DNA from: Spirochaetaceae bacterium
GTDB taxonomy: Bacteria > Spirochaetota > Spirochaetia > Treponematales > Breznakiellaceae
Reading direction: 5' to 3'
NCBI GenBank assembly: GCA_031288215.1
Contig: JAITRV010000156.1
Location: forward strand, 1-15,289
DNA length: 15,289 nt
Shown here: positions 14,545-15,289 of the stretch, one piece after another
Layout: each line of letters begins with the position of its first letter
How positions within the stretch are numbered: the stretch's first letter is position 1
Translations under genes and position numbers: made by a program
The notes under the pieces: model-generated
The model's database searches: none
The model's input: only the letters and a program-made list of their open reading frames with translations
Told to the model about the DNA's origin: nothing

Positions 14545-15289
14545 CGGATAAAGTTGTCTATAGCGGCGGCTGTTTCCTCCGCGGCCTTTCTGCTGTCCCA
14601 GTGAACATTGTGGGAACCCTCAGGTATGGTTATATACACAGGCCGGCAGTTGACAAGACCCTGCTTTAACGCCTCCTGGTCCTGGGCGGTAAACACCACG
14701 TCCTTGGCGCCCCATATCACCAGTACGCTGCCGTTGATTTTGTGCATGTCCCCGCTGTTATCATAGGCCAGCGCGCCGGTAACTAAGTAATCCCAGACCG
14801 GATAGGGTATCTGGCGTACATGCTCAAGGGTGGCGGCCTGAAAATCAGGGTCCTCGTTGGTATTCTCAACCCATCCCTTCAGGAAACTCTCAGGCATTTT
14901 TTGTTCCTTATCGTAGCCGTGTATGCCCAAATAATCCTTCCCGTCCCCGTCACGGATCCAGGAGACCAGAGCGTTCCCCGCGCCCCGTACCGCCGACGCT
15001 ATCAGGGTAAGGGACAGGGTTCTGTGGGGGTACAGGATATTCAAGCGCTGGGCGATAAAAGACCCCAGAGAATGACCCACTATATGGGCCTTTTCCAGCT
15101 TGAGGATATCCATAAACGCCGCTATATCCGCCGCCTGGGTATCCACGAGATAGCCTCCGGGCCCGGGATCTGGTTTATCCGTTTTGCCGTTGCCCCGGTA
15201 CTCAGGGACATAGCAGCGGTACCCCTTGCCGGCCATCAGGGGGGCCGCCTGGGACCAGGATACCCGTCCGTCGGTTATACCGTGGATGA
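14529..15289 (-). CDS. Alpha/beta-hydrolase fold protein (N-terminal end outside the window)
   Basis: About 250 residues of an alpha/beta hydrolase; the frame stays open past 15236 to the right edge, so the start lies outside. Seen: an IHGITDGR segment (15287 downward) in the position of the oxyanion HG motif, PEYRGNGKTDKP (the PDxRGxGxS block), the nucleophile elbow VGHSLGS with its Ser, an acid in IWGAKDVVF and the His in EGSHNVHWD, a complete Ser-Asp-His triad. Likely a cytoplasmic esterase, lipase or epoxide or C-C hydrolase; the substrate is unknown. It converges on the transporter operon, and the two stop ends overlap by 16 bases with no terminator space between them. Confidence 0.85.
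   Translation of the reverse strand, partial: IHGITDGRVSWSQAAPLMAGKGYRCYVPEYRGNGKTDKPDPGPGGYLVDTQAADIAAFMDILKLEKAHIVGHSLGSFIAQRLNILYPHRTLSLTLIASAVRGAGNALVSWIRDGDGKDYLGIHGYDKEQKMPESFLKGWVENTNEDPDFQAATLEHVRQIPYPVWDYLVTGALAYDNSGDMHKINGSVLVIWGAKDVVFTAQDQEALKQGLVNCRPVYITIPEGSHNVHWDSRKAAEETAAAIDNFIRYPPR

Overview
The window looks like part of a spirochaete chromosome, probably a gut Treponema. This rests on inference: AGGAGG-type ribosome binding sites, a truncated envelope-protein gene whose N-terminus resembles Treponema outer-membrane proteins, and a periplasmic transglutaminase-like/TPR protein. No rRNA, tRNA or other species marker is present, so the assignment is tentative. Most of the sequence is GC-rich coding DNA, with two disturbed stretches at about 3.6-4.8 kb and 9.1-9.7 kb.

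Layout: (1) 1-527, end of a nitrate/sulfonate/taurine-type ABC substrate-binding protein, cut by the window edge. (2) 561-705, a dense block of GC-rich hairpins. (3) 728-3571, two tandem arylsulfotransferase (ASST) paralogues without signal peptides. (4) 3572-4829, a scarred region: an envelope-protein gene broken by the decayed 3' part of a transposase on the opposite strand, then unassignable sequence. (5) 4830-6223, a candidate 31-aa ORF and an ArsB/NhaD/SLC13-type ion transporter. (6) 6348-7856, a secreted transglutaminase-like/TPR protein, convergent across a nested hairpin with (7) an iron-containing alcohol dehydrogenase on the minus strand. (8) About 9140-9520, remnant of a class III aminotransferase upstream of the dehydrogenase on the same strand. 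(9) 9511-9798, an AT-rich region with repeated palindromic motifs, a candidate promoter and a leader. (10) 9799-14544, a complete branched-chain amino-acid-type ABC transporter in the order substrate-binding protein, two permeases, two ATPases. (11) 14529-15289, an alpha/beta hydrolase on the minus strand that overlaps the last transporter gene tail to tail and runs off the right edge.

Working together: a sulfonate-type binding protein, paired sulfotransferases, an anion-type permease and an aminotransferase/dehydrogenase pair together suggest a locus handling sulfated aromatics or sulfonates such as taurine. This is inference from gene content. The aminotransferase is broken, so any aminotransferase-dependent step would have to be supplied elsewhere. 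The most interesting single observation is that the first ASST has lost a His that the second ASST keeps in a motif probably equivalent to an active-site position, which suggests the tandem pair has diverged in function.
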